Shown here piece by piece: positions 1-12,025 of a stretch of DNA of 50,532 nt. Numbering within the stretch: the first letter of the stretch is position 1; every line of letters begins with the position of its first letter. The DNA comes from Herpomyces periplanetae. Taxonomy: Eukaryota; Ascomycota; Laboulbeniomycetes; Herpomycetales; Herpomycetaceae. The position numbers and the translations under genes are program-made. Below the pieces are notes generated by a model. It did not search any database. It was not told the origin of the DNA and saw nothing but the letters and a program-made list of their open reading frames with translations. The DNA is taken from positions 1-50,532 of the forward strand of contig WMKJ01000092.1 of NCBI GenBank assembly GCA_009733715.1. The letters run 5' to 3'.

Positions 1-3000
1 ATTTTTTCAATTTTCAGGAAATAATTGAAAAAATACACCAATAGGGACTATGCATGTCGCGACTGTATATTGTAGGAGATCACGGAAAAGAAATACAAAG
101 CGAAGCTGCAAGGTCCCCAGCTATAGTTTAATATGGAAGTGTTGTACAGCTTACTCCTAAGTTTTTACTCACAGAGTTCTGAAGTTAGCCCATCTGCAAT
201 ATTATCTAGTTATCCGCGCGGGGCAAGTGATTACGAGACAGGAGTACATGATAGATTTGACTTACGTGATGCCCATGCTACAGCAAAACTAGAGAAAAAC
301 AGATTAAACGTGCGAGAGACAGGACGAAACAACACTATTACTGCACAGCCACACTATTGTACAGGGAGGGATAAGAGCCTGGGTCACTAAATGCTATTAA
401 CTAGCCACACAGCTATCGAAGAAAACAAGGGCACAAGATTTTCAAACATTATAACTTAGCCGAGAGATTACATAATACAAGGCACAACCCGAAATTTATC
501 GATAACCGAGTTGGAAGTATGGCGAGGATGAGGGTCCTTACAAACTCTTCTCCTGAAGTATTTGTTTTAAATGTTTTTACGAAGTCCGACGAAGCATCAC
601 CTGATTTACCCAAAGATTTGAAAATTTATTTTTCTGATAAAAGGCTGTCCACTGCTCCCCAAATTTAAAAATAATTTTATAGACTAAAGGATTACGTTAA
701 CAAAGTTCGAGGGCAGTTGGACGGCAGGAAGACAGAAAAACGGGATTTTATGAACTCTTTGTGACATCCTCATCCCGTTCTGTCTCCTGTTGTCATATTT
801 AATAGTATAATTAAAGCATCCTTTAGAGAAGATATACTTCCTATGTGAACTTTGTAAACAATAGGGATGCTAATGCAACTTAGGTAATCTATTTTTATTC
901 AAGGCTGATAAACTAGCTTTTTAGATGAGCTTAGCGCAGCGATCACGCATGGGCAGTAATGAGGACAAGTCACGTGGAAAAAATGTAACTAGTCTGTTTA
1001 TGATTACCAGGCTAAGCTTGTATGCAGCATGATCTTGTTACCACTGCTGGTTTGTAACAGGACTGCTGTAACTTCTCTGAGAGAAATAAAACTACATCAA
1101 TTGAATTTAAGTTTGGGTGATTGAAGGGCTACGTGTTGTTGTATTAGGCGGACTACCTTTGGTATTGTTCAGGAAGGATTTCCAACGCTCGCGTCTTAAA
1201 ATATCTTCTTTGTAAGAGGTCTTGGATAAAAGGTATCAACCGAAAACCGATTTCAAGTCGAACAAGAATAATAATTAAAAACCACATTAGGAATTAACTC
1301 AAAAAAATTAAAGAACAAAAATTTAGTTGACACGATGTGAAGATAGCAACGTGTAATAACGACAATATATCACGTGAGTGTAGTCAGAACAGCAAGAGTC
1401 ATGGGATTTACAATTTCAGTAACCGTGTAGTGAGGTCATAAAGTGAATGTAGAAAATCTTTTGGAACTTGCTTACTTCGCGCTGATGTATTTTTTGTGTT
1501 ACTTCCATCAGTTATCCGTATTTTCAGCCTTTTTTGGTCTGTAGTTAGCATCCTGCTAAAGTATTAGATGTTAATCCCGGAAGCAGGTGATCAACCCGAG
1601 GGAGTAGTATAATTGAAGAAAATGGTTAGTTATAATCAGATAACCACTATTATGACAGATTCTACTACTTGAGGTTTGCTATAAATGCACCCATTAATAT
1701 TAATTGACATTTTGACTACATGAATCGTAGCTTTATCCATAAAATTATCCATTAATTATTCAGAGGCTGCAGTTGGATATTAATAATGATATAATGATGC
1801 CTTGAGGTCATAGCCGGCTTACCCCTTGGCAAAGTCAAGAATATTGGTTAACTTATAGTTGCATTCCAAGTGATTTGACTTGACATATTGTACTTAGCCC
1901 ATAGTTTTCGATATACACATAATAATTGTTTAACGTCATTATGAATTAATTGCTATAATATCATATAATTACCTCTAAACATTTATTGGCTTATCAAAGT
2001 TTAGTATAAAGTCTGCCAGGAAGCCTTGAATATACAGCACTTTCAGACGGTTCACCTGAAATTTTCAAGTGGTCAGTACATAGTCAAAACTTGAATACTA
2101 TTTCATTATGTTTTAGGCTTGAATAATATTTACATTTTTCTCTACATAGAACTTGTGATAATTAGTTATACACTATAGATTTGTTATATTTGGGTTTTGG
2201 AACAGCAATATTACGCCAAAATATGAATTACGTTCGGCCAACAATGCAAAGCCATTTTATAGCCTAAAATGCTGTAAAAGCAATTACACACTATTTCATG
2301 GTTGCTAACGCAGAAATTAGAGATGAAATGGTTGAAAATGAAGATATTTCGATTTAATCAATAAAACACCGTTTTGGCAATCAAAAACCAAATATTTCGG
2401 GGGATTTTGAAGAATTTCATGTTTCCAGTTGTACATTAGCTTTTAATTAAGAAAATGTATTTTAATCGCATAAAAACATTACCTCACAATTCTCGACATA
2501 CTGAAGATAACTATATTCGAGAACCGATCACAAAATTTCATATATCAATAACACGACAACTGAAACACAAGAATTTCCTTTTCGGGTAATTCTAATGGTG
2601 CCGCGAGTTGTGTATCGCTAGACTTTCCAAAAAGGTTGTCTAATTGTTATTAAACTTTGACGAGGATATCTTTAAAAAATTAAGGAATCTTCCACTAAAT
2701 ATGAGAGTAATTGGATTATATGGAGGTCCTGAAAATAAAAATAGATTTCTGCATGTTTTTAGCCGTATCATACTGATATTCCACATGATCTAAGACAATA
2801 ATGTAACGGACATATATTTTCAATTCTTTAATGCACAAATGATTTTCTATATGATTATTTCAATAGACAAATTACATTTAGAATATTCTAAACTAGCAAG
2901 AGTTAATCAGAATGATAATATGGTCTACGAAATTTTATAATTTCAATTCATAATACCTTACCATCAAACTATGAAAGTTACATCTTTTGGATTTTAAATA

Positions 3001-5874
3001 TAACGAGATATGAAAAATTGTACCTTTAACTTGAAACTTAGAACATTATTTTGCCACCAATGGAGTATAATTAACACTAAACATATTCGAAATTTAGAAT
3101 ATACAATTAGCTAATTTTTGTGCAAAAATAGTTGATGTAACTGGTTTAATAGTAATATGGTTGCCAACTGTTCATTAGAAGGATTTAGCAGAAATATTTA
3201 TTTATGATAATTCTAACATCTTTTCAAGCAAGTGAGTTCCATTTAAAGGAGTTAACTTGTGGATATAAATAAATATTCTTTAAGGTGGATAAAAATATAC
3301 TTGTTGGGTATACAGTGATCGAAATTCGAAGTTTCGATTTTATTATCTCCAGGTGGGCATGATTGATTCTTCAACTGCACCCAATTTGTGATGAAATATT
3401 GTTGATATATTAACCAGCATCTTACACAGGTTGTACTCATTGTCAGAATCCCCCATGTGGCCAGCATTATGTATTTCTCGACAATGAAAGACCTGTATTT
3501 TATTCATGGAAATGCTGATTTTATGATATTGTGTACTCTCATACAAACAGTTGTGCGATCTATGTTTACCTTCAAACTGATTAATGTTACATAGCCTAAT
3601 TATTTCCATCGCTATAGTTTGGAAACTAATTGGAACGAGACTAGATTGAATCCAAGAGGGTAAGACAAGTTTTTACTTTTGGTGATTATTATCTCAAGGT
3701 ATTCCAAAAGTGTTTAACCACAACTATTTAAAGTGAAATATTTCCTATATATTTCCATACTTCAAAATTCTCAAGTAAAAGAGCTTTAAGTTACGCTCTA
3801 AGCATGGTGAGTCTTCGACATTTATTGAATTATATTCAACGAACTATCTTAAATATGCCAAACTATTTCTCAATTATACCTGCCTCCATCATCTTGATTA
3901 GTGGGTTTGCAAGAAGTCTAAATATTCCTTGCAGCTAAGTTCACAAGAATCAAAGATTTTTGACGTTATATTGTCCAACTTGATGTAATTCAGCATGTGT
4001 ACATAGTCAAGTGACTTAAAAACTATGAAATTTACCATCCTTGCGCTTGGTTGTAATATACTTGGTAAATGCGCGGTATCCTGAGTTGACGACAGTTGAG
4101 AATGAACGAATATACAGATAACAGTTTAATTGGAGGAATCGATGATTATTTATCACATACACTTCAGAAGAGTTAAATTGTAGAAGTTGGTGAAAACGCT
4201 TTTAATACAAAATAATGATATTCCAATATTAAAAGGTTGGTTATTTGAGTAATATATGATAGTGAGCTTTAATAGTTCGTGGCTCTCCTCAGTGTTTTCT
4301 AAAATGAATGCAATCCAGAGAAAATATTGGCAATAAGAAATGTAGCATATTTCATAGGGGTTGTACTGAATAACAAGAAAATTGACTTTATGAAAACTTT
4401 TAAGCCCAAACAAGAAAAGGTTGGTAAGATGTTATAACATGGCTAATAAATGGAAAAGAGAATAGCAAATCCTAAAGGAACCAAATGAAGTAAAATGACA
4501 ATGTTCAGTTTAAATTACGATATATAATGGGTGAAAAGCAAATGAAAAGTGATGGAACCAAATAACACAAAGATGCTATTTAGAATAGCACAATCATTGA
4601 AAGGTTTATGAGTGGACGAACAAATGCCGAACGCTCTTGTGAAGCGAGAATTTTGATTAAATATACCAATAATTCATATGATCCAAAAATCATTGGTTAA
4701 GAGTACAGAAGAAAAGCATTAACAAAATAACCCCCATGCTCACTGTAGTCCAGCGAGTTCATTTACTGAATTAACCGATCTAATACGAGTATTCTGAAAA
4801 CAGTTTTCTGAGGAATTGTGAGGGAAGGATGTATACTTAGGTTGCAAAAGTGTTTGTTTTGACTTTAAAATGACCAGTTCAATTCGTTTTTCGGGCAGAA
4901 ATTAAGTCTTTAATTTGCATGTCAAATGTGTATTTTATCCAAATTTAGAGAAAGCCGTGGTCAAAAATATTGGAGGAATATACCGGGCTATTAGATGTGT
5001 ATTTAAAAGAATTATACAAATTAATGGCAAATAACAGTTCAGATTCTTAAACCATGTGAATACATTTCAAGAGAAGACGCTTGCTTTAAAGAGCTGAATC
5101 AAGCTTATGCCCATGTGAATTTGGTGTAAATTTAGTGAATCGAAACCGTACTGGATACTAAATCCATTTACGATATTTAAGCATAAGATTAAGCTAATTA
5201 ATAATATAAAGCTCTAATTTGAAGGTGCATTGACCTAATGAAACTAAGTATAAAAGAATTTACTGATTATCATCTTGATAGTGTATGCGAAGAAATGGTT
5301 GGATCAAAGGTAGAACCAATTATGGATACATGTTTAAAAGGAACAAAGCTATTTACCAAGTTTGAGATGTTTCAAAAGCTTTTTATTATATTTATGTTCT
5401 AAAAGACCGTAATGATCGATAGTGTGAATGAATTCGATACAAATAAGTAGTTAATAATAATACAACCAATGAAAATGTATTATTGGGAAAAGTTTTGGGT
5501 ATTAAGCAATAATTTGGGAGCAAAAGGGAAAGTTAACGATATACCATTTGTTGGATTTACAATGTGTAAATATATAAAAAACCAAGGAAAGTAAAGTAGA
5601 ATTATTTTACAGAAATGGGGCAGGATAGATATGGCAAGGGGAGGTGAATGTATAAGTTTTCCTCAGATATTGATGGAAAAGAATGAAGGAGAAATCTTCA
5701 TGATAAATAGCAGTAAAAGATATTTATACTGAAATAGAATCACGTATTCTTATAAATAGCAGTAATATGATTCATGAACAAGGGGATTTAGTTTGCACGA
5801 AATATTCCTAAAATATATTACCCCAAGGATTTTAACATTATCAAAAATCACAAAAATTACAACATCAATAGAAG
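1..5874. other. AT-rich gene-sparse region, no recognisable gene
   Basis: This stretch is strongly AT-rich with frequent stops in all frames, and I recognise no family in it. Small open frames exist: plus 133-390 (85 codons), minus 3343-3609 (88 codons, ending in IMPTWR), minus 4153-4413, and a 53-codon plus frame starting at 5238 (MKLSIKEF...). From about 4.4 kb onward the plus strand becomes purine-rich, as it is in the coding strands of the clear genes further right, so short plus-strand exons leading towards the ORF at 5875 are possible. CACGTG occurs near 973 and 1374. I see no terminal repeats, transposase or reverse transcriptase motifs. Decayed elements too degenerate to recognise by eye cannot be excluded. 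Confidence 0.5.
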
Positions 5875-6579
5875 ATGAAACTGGACAGCCCTTCAAATAA
5901 TCACGAGTCAGAAAAACACAGCGAGAGTGATATGACATCTAAGAGTATTCCCAGGGAATTCAAGGTGCAATTTCAGGAAAGTGTTGCAATAGCGAAAATC
6001 CAGAATGCGAAAAGCTATAATGAAGTTCTTGAACAATTACCGGTACCGATTAACAAGGCATTATACACATTGATTAAAAACTTAATTAGAGATATTAAAA
6101 GTGCAGTCTCCATGATGGAAAGCAAAGTTTTACCGGAAAGTTTACACATAGAAAAAGTTGAAAAGGTATGCTTGACACTGCTAAAGTGTTATACAGCTCC
6201 GATCAATTCAAAGAAGACAAAAAAGTTACAAATGTTGTTTAGAGATGATTTTGTCAACCAAATGAAAGGTCTCACAATAAGAAGCAATGATGAACGAATT
6301 CAAAAAGATATAACCAAAACTGAAAAAGTGTTAAATTATCAGCATAATGTATGGGTGGGAATAGTTAAACAATGGTGGTCTTGTTTACTGCAACAACTGG
6401 GGGAAAATCCAACAGTTCGTAAAAATGAGTGGAACGAGGATAAAGTTGCATTAATTGGTGTTGGTCAAGCTGTCTGGCATCAATTAATTATAATTTCACG
6501 ATTTCGAAAAGGGCAATCTTTACGGGAGTTTTCCCAATTTATTTCCTTGGTGGACATCACATATGAAAAGTTTGTCTAA
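5875..6579 (+). CDS. Orphan hypothetical protein, 234 aa
   Basis: This is a 234-codon ATG-to-stop frame in a very AT-rich region, where such length is unlikely by chance. I do not recognise the family. The product is Lys/Glu-rich, mostly predicted alpha-helical, with no signal peptide or membrane segment. A Ser/Glu/His-rich start is followed by a helical core. A Trp-rich patch (VKQWWSCLL) lies near residue 170 and a second conserved-looking stretch (GVGQAVWHQL) near 200. Purine-rich coding continues upstream, so the ATG at 5875 may be internal to a longer spliced gene; short frames at 5238-5399 and around 5470-5600 could be upstream exons. The stop at 6577-6579 looks final. It could be a lineage-specific nuclear or cytosolic protein. 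Confidence 0.5.
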   Translation: MKLDSPSNNHESEKHSESDMTSKSIPREFKVQFQESVAIAKIQNAKSYNEVLEQLPVPINKALYTLIKNLIRDIKSAVSMMESKVLPESLHIEKVEKVCLTLLKCYTAPINSKKTKKLQMLFRDDFVNQMKGLTIRSNDERIQKDITKTEKVLNYQHNVWVGIVKQWWSCLLQQLGENPTVRKNEWNEDKVALIGVGQAVWHQLIIISRFRKGQSLREFSQFISLVDITYEKFV

Positions 6580-7150
6580 GATGGAGTTTGTTTAGTGAGT
6601 ATTAAATTTTATCATTGCTATCTTTATTATGAATAACAATTATACCAATTTTAAAATTTTGATATAAATTAGGTTGTATAGGCCATTGAGACGGTACATC
6701 TAAAAGCAACTAGGCAAGGAAATTGTATAAACTAGAGTAGTTTAGTGCATGATAAAAATAAATGAAAGTTTTAAATGGATTTTACATGTTCCATTACACT
6801 ATGGAAGGTTTATGCTGCTTTCATGGAGCTGGGTAATTTATACTCTTTTCACATACACACCACACGTTACAATCAGAAACAAATATTATGAAAGAATTAC
6901 TTTAACCCAGCAAAAAACGGGCATAGTTAAGCGTGATGAGATATTTGAGTCCGACATTCCGTAAATTACTCATAACGTAATAGATTCTGGTTAGGATGAC
7001 AGACTAAAGACGTTTTTAAGGTATTATGCTAAATTTCAGCTCATGAAAGTAAAAGTAATGCGAGTACCTTCATACTTTTTCGATTAGAGAAATATTTGAC
7101 ATTTAATATTTTAATGAGCCGAATAAACTGTAATTATCATGGATAAATAT

Positions 7151-7957
7151 TTACACTGGGAACCCTGCAAATATTTTCATTTGAGAGGGATTGAAGAAAA
7201 ATAGGGCTTGGTAAAATCAATATCACTCAGTAATTTTCGAGTTTCATAGACACATTGATTTTGTGCAAGTTGAAGATAATGTTTATTGGTATTAAACGAA
7301 TTAAACTTACCACGCACAAGTACGTTCTGCATAAGACTATGGTTTTCCAGCGTCTTACTTATGAGTGCAAGGTAACTTGTGTCTCTTTCATCATCAAGGA
7401 AGTATAGATGAAAATGGTTGGGTAATGTAGGTTTAATTAAATTGGGAGAAATAGGGTTAACCGAGAAAAACTCTGGTCGTTTAAGAGTATCAAGTGATTT
7501 ATTTAGTATGTATGTTTCATTTGCATCCGTGGTCGCTAGAGATTAAAACGATTAGCATCCACAAAACTCAGCTACTCTCAAGGGAGGCAAATTCAATAGA
7601 CTATCCTACAATGGTACATAGCACCTTCATAAAATGGAGTCAAGACACATAAATTAGTATTATCACAGAGTCTTTGGAAACGTATGCTCTGGGCACCATG
7701 AGATACAAACTAATTGGCAACAAATACGCAATGTTTAGAAATTGACATATAAGGAATTTGGATTGATGAATCAACCTTGCGAAATGTCTAAGCTTTAAAA
7801 TATCTAGATTAGGATCCACTGAATAAATGGTGATTTTATAATCATAGATGGAATTATTTAGATAAGTTACTGTATATTCAGAGTCGCTATAAAACCATTT
7901 ACAAAACATGGGCTGAACAAACAAGGTAAAGAATGCTACATAAATTAGATTGTTCAT
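7151..7957 (-). CDS. Candidate multi-exon gene for a secreted or ER protein of unknown family
   Basis: The start at 7957 opens a frame with a typical signal peptide (MNNLIYVAFFTLFVQPMFC) followed by a Tyr/Ser-rich stretch with Asn-glycosylation sequons (NNS). The best exon is 7311-7535: 74 open codons bounded by a branch-like GCTAATC plus TCTCTAG acceptor on one side and a GTAAGT donor on the other. It contains ANETYILNKSL and the acidic patch LDDERDTSYLAL. A last exon at 7151-7206 joins in phase (acceptor CCAAG) and ends FAGFPV. The exon or exons between about 7540 and 7780 are not resolved; several splice choices are open, and one frame there contains a Cys-containing segment. I do not recognise the family. 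The gene lies next to another signal-peptide candidate on the same strand, 8972-9770. The middle exon is well supported; the full model is tentative. Confidence 0.4.
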
Positions 7958-8487
7958 GGTTGTAGTCTGAGCGGATCAAACTTAATATATTGATTGACGT
8001 GCTCATAACAAGAGTTAACATGGAACATCTTTATTTAAGCTAAAAAGTCTTAATGTAATAATTTTGGAAAAAGATTACCCAAAAGATTAGGCATTAACAA
8101 ACACGAATTTGCAGTACTAAAGAAGTTAAATAATGAAAAATGACCATGACAATCAAGTACACCCCGATGACATATTCAAAAGTACAGATCCCTGAGTAAA
8201 ACCTAAGGTGGATAAAACATCTACCGAATGATCATACACATAGATTAACGATAACAAGACTGGAGGAAATTCCAGAGTTGGCGATGTAAAATTATTCACA
8301 AATCATTCAAGATAAAGTAATGATTATGTAAAAAAATTCAAAATACCTCAAAATTTAAAGCATCTGAGAATATAAAAAATATCAAAAAACTTAAACATTC
8401 CCGTACAAAATCTCACGACTAAATTATACTCTAACCGACATTTTACCCAAAAGGGAGATGATAGATTACCCAAATAGGAAATGTAAT

Positions 8488-8620
8488 CCTACGGGCTCGG
8501 CACGGGGAAGACCTTCCGGATTGGTGTGCCAGCGGCTTCCGGATTCATCGTAGGGCTGAGAATCCCTCCATTTCTGGAAGGTGTCGAATCGTGTATCTTT
8601 GTTTTAGACTGTTTTTTTTT
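8488..8620 (+). ncRNA. GC-rich island with RNA-like pairing and a T-run; possible small ncRNA
   Basis: About 100 bp of GC-rich sequence stands alone in AT-rich DNA. I see several complementary segments: CCTACG (8488-8493) with CGTAGG (8549-8554), GGCAC (8499-8503) with GTGCC (8526-8530), and ACCTTCC (8511-8517) with GGAAGGT (8576-8582). Just downstream is GGTGTCGAATC (8580-8590), close to a pol III B box, and then nine T residues (8612-8620), which would terminate pol III. It does not match tRNA, 5S, U1-U6 or SRP RNA that I can recall. The minus strand alternatively reads as an open exon (WRDSQPYDESGSRWH...) between a TTCCAG acceptor and a GGGTAATC donor, so it may instead be a coding exon of the neighbouring minus-strand gene. 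The strand is uncertain. Confidence 0.3.
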
Positions 8621-8971
8621 GGATTCACATGTGTAGGTGTATGATGTCAAACTTGTGCAAGTTTGTTAAGACTTGCTGGAGGTTGTTAAGTTTCTAAGCA
8701 GGGAATTGCTTTTAGAGTACATAAAAATGAAAATATACCTGTTTCAACACGGGCTGGGGTTTAAAATAGTAGGGAGATTTGTATAGTGAGTGTACATACT
8801 CTTAAATTCGCGATTTACACTTAAAATACGTAGATTTGTCATGTTCTTCAAATCGTGCTATGGGTTTTTTGTATAAGTAATTTTGTCAACATTGGTGATC
8901 CAATACGTATTTTGAACCAGTTTCTTCATTGCTACATAATTTGATACCTAAATTTTGAAGAACTTTCAATG

Positions 8972-9770
8972 CTAATTTCTAGTTTTCCCTGCAAAACCAG
9001 GCGCCTTTTGAAATTTCATTTTGTGCCGCAAGTCTTTATTGTACTTCTGATTGATTTGCCCAGTTAAATGAACGTTGGGATAGATGTGTCCGTAGTCCTC
9101 AACATAAACGTCATAAATCACAACTTTTTAATGTAAAATTGCGTATAACTTAAGTAAAATGCAGGTGTGTCTGTTCTTGGTATATAGTGTGAGTATATAA
9201 TAATGATTTACATTACCCGGGCAAAACCTTAACAAACTTTCTCCCATAAATTGTACCATCACCTCGTTTTCCTCTTCACTATATGATAGTCTAAATTGGC
9301 CTTTATAAAATTTAGCGGAACTTGTACTCGTGAGTGCTACCCTTGGTCGTGCCGGTTTTAGGAAAACAATGGGTTCTGTAGTTTACATTAACATTTTATT
9401 AAAACTTTACACTTTGTTGTATTCATACTCCAGTCTCTTGGTACGCTACTACTCGCAAAAAAATTTCCATTTTTTTTAATTGTAAAGACCCAGTAGCTTC
9501 GTGTATGTTAGATAATCCTTTGTAGACTCGGAATTTATCAACTTACAGATCATCTGGTGACTCACCTTCCGTCAAGTCTTCACCAGCAACAACCAAAAAC
9601 CCGGATGGCGACACAGTTAAAACAGGATTAAATATACGTGGCGCTACCTGACCACACTGACGCACTAGTATGGTAAAAATTTTATCGTGCAAAATAACGT
9701 TACAGAGTGAAACGCCAAAAATCATGAAGGGAATAAGTACTAGATTCATCTTAGTATAACATATTAACAT
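8972..9770 (-). CDS. Candidate three-exon gene, signal-peptide protein of unknown family
   Basis: Proposed exons are 9566-9770 (ATG at 9770, or more likely the second ATG at 9749), 9217-9375 and 8972-9123, giving about 164-171 aa. Exon 1 encodes a hydrophobic leader (MNLVLIPFMIFGVSLC) and ends at a GTGAGT donor. Exon 2 is open over 52 codons (FYKGQFRLSYSEEENEV) after a CTACAG acceptor and ends at a GTAATG donor. Exon 3 reads VEDYGHIYPNVHLTGQ and stops at 8972. Phases agree at both junctions (1/1), but the last acceptor (AAAAAG) is weak. Open frames on the same strand continue to about 8465, so the true 3' end may be further on. No family recognised. The sequence looks protein-like rather than random. 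Confidence 0.45.
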
Positions 9771-10917
9771 ACTTCAAATAAACTTGATAACTTTGTATGA
9801 AACCGTTTTACAGTTCAAAGAGTCCAATGAACAATTAATTGTTGAATATTTGGTTCTCCAAAATTATGCAATGCAGTAAGCAATAAAATTTAGAAATTAA
9901 CTTTCCCAACATACTTTAGGCAGAAACTTGTAGGTTACCAGTGAAGTTACATATGGATTACTCGTACATTACCTCTTGCATCTCACTCAAAAGGATATTA
10001 ATGACCCATAAGATTGAAAGAATGGGTGGTAATTACTAGAGTAATTAATGGAGACTCGATTACTACAAAGGTAAGGACTTCTATCTTCCACTTAAAAGGG
10101 TCGACTACGCCTTCGTATGAATATGTGATATTAGTCTCAATTGAATTGGATGAATGTATTCGGAATACATGACAGCATAACTAGATGCTTCGAATATATT
10201 AAAATTATGGCGATTAATTGCGCTGCGTAGCTACAATAAAAATTCTTTTCGCATCGTAAGAGGAAAACTACAATTTGATACCTTTATGACGAGAAATATT
10301 AGATGGTCAGCAAGTAACATCAAATCAAGAAACACATGACTGCCATGATACACTGACTCTTGGTTGTTTTATGGTAAGCGGCATAAAAAGTAAAAGATGG
10401 CTGATGATAATTAACCAAAAATTTCAGTATGCCAGAGTTATCACGAAAAGCAGCATGTCCTACCATATTCCATGGTAGGACTCAAGTCCGTCAATCTGGG
10501 CATCCAAGTAACCATGTAGCAGTATTTTGCAGATGGCATAGAGATATATGGCAAGAGTGCACCGGGGTGTACATAAAGGTGAAAGAAAATAGAATTTTAG
10601 CATTCAATAGATTGTGAAAAGCAAAGAGGATATTCCCAAAATAGTGTCGTATTAACAGTGAGTACGGAAAGAAGATATTAATCAAGTATATACCGGTAAA
10701 CACAAGAGCAGGGAAGATGATTAAAATCCACAAAATTCGGGTAAGTTTAACGAATCAAAACCATGGGGTAGAGTGATGCAAAGTTAAAGGCGAGCCAGGT
10801 TAATCTGGAGTAGAATTGAAAAAAACAAACAAGCTGAATGGAATCGGGCAAGTGGAACAAGTCTTTTCGAATAAAGATGCTAAAATGTAGCAAAAGAATT
10901 ATTGGCTAAAGACTGAA
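9771..10917. other. Intergenic, no supported gene
   Basis: This AT-rich spacer lies between the 9.7 kb candidate gene and the INO80F-like gene. A plus-strand GTAAGC...TTTCAG pair (10374-10427) could be an intron, with an open frame at 10429-10617. The possible frames around it each meet stops when joined, so I do not call a gene. Nothing else is recognised. Confidence 0.4.
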
Positions 10918-12025
10918 TTATTCGGCAGAGGTAGCGGTAAGTTCACTTGAGGTACTCGATGGAGAATTTTTCCGGGAATACTTTGAAGTAACAGAACACA
11001 AATCATCCGGGTCTCGTTTTCTCTTGGTAGGGGTAGCGGAGTTAGAAGTGTATAGGTCGGGTTTAGCGAGGAAAAGCTTAGAATGATCAGACTGATTTGG
11101 AATTGAAGGTAATTTTGACACACCAGTGGAGGAGGGGCCGTTGGAAGATTTATGTGAACCTCTGAGGTTGGAAGGATTGGACTGTCTTGATTCAAGAGAT
11201 GCAGATGGAGCGGAGAGGGGTGTGGTTTTATTGCGAAATAATCCTGGTTTAGGTACGAAGACAGGTTTTGAGACAACGTGTTTGTCAGAAGTGAGCATTT
11301 CAGGTTGATAGCGACGTAACCAATTGATTACGGAGACTGGATTTCTTAAAGCAGCATCGGTATCCGTAAGCCTTTGATCGGAGGATGCTGGTTTACGTTT
11401 AGCTAATAGATTAAGGGAGAAACGAGAGGAATATGGAGCGGTTGAATCGGGTAAATAGGTGGTTAATTTATCGCTCTGGCTGGCATCAGAAATGTCCGAA
11501 AAAAAGGTAGAATCATCAAGTGTGGTATCAAAAGATTCTTTATTTAGGGTATCAGATATATCGATGGAATTATCGAATGTGAGATTGTAATATTTTAGGT
11601 CAGTTTCAGGTGAATTTAAAGGGAGACGGAATTTATCCGGAAAATGAGAAGATTCGTTTAAATCGAGCAAAATTTCTCGGATCAAACTAAAAATGTGTGG
11701 TGAGTAAGGATAAAGTTGGAAGGGGGATAAGAGTAAACCTACTCATTCTGGGATCCAAGACGCTTAGCTATGGAAATAGCATGCTTTTCACGAAAAACAA
11801 GATCATTACAAGAGTCCATAACCTCTTGAAATTTAATGCGCATTTTTCGATATTTTTTCCTAGATAGAGTAAAATTATACGGAGTAAGACAATGGTTACA
11901 CAATATCAAGAGGTACTGAACCAAAAAAATTCAAATAAAGCATACTTCCATGATCGAATTGGCAATTTATGCTCTTTAAGGGAAACTTGCGAAGAGGTAT
12001 GATCAGTATCAACTGTGGTACTCAT
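10918..12025 (-). CDS. INO80 complex subunit F domain protein
   Basis: There are three exons: 11946-12025, 11743-11859 and 10918-11686, giving 321 aa, with phases matching at GTATGC...CTAG (86 bp) and GTAGGT...TTTAG (56 bp). Residues about 22-75 form a basic coiled coil (KKKYRKMRIKFQEVM, then AKRLGSQNDLIREILLDLNES) of the kind found in the INO80F/TFPT-like domain of fungal chromatin-remodelling subunits. The motif of a Lys/Arg-rich helix followed by LLLDxLLDLNE is what I rely on. The remaining 240 residues are Ser/Thr/Pro-rich and probably disordered, with a basic KRKRDP patch that could be a nuclear localisation signal. The protein is expected to be nuclear and attached to the INO80 remodeller. 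The family call is from memory of the motif; a generic nuclear coiled-coil protein is the alternative. Confidence 0.6.

Noticed and set aside
3343-3609. 88-codon minus-strand frame with a possible 51-bp in-frame intron
   Set aside because: Both spliced and unspliced readings are open and no family is recognised; too little to call a gene.
1-5800. Decayed transposable element in the AT-rich left block
   Set aside because: AT-richness suggests old mutated repeats, but I found no terminal repeats, target duplications or element protein motifs to support any family.
10429-10617. 62-codon plus-strand frame after a possible intron
   Set aside because: The GTAAGC...TTTCAG pair looks good, but none of the three frames gives a consistent upstream exon without a stop.
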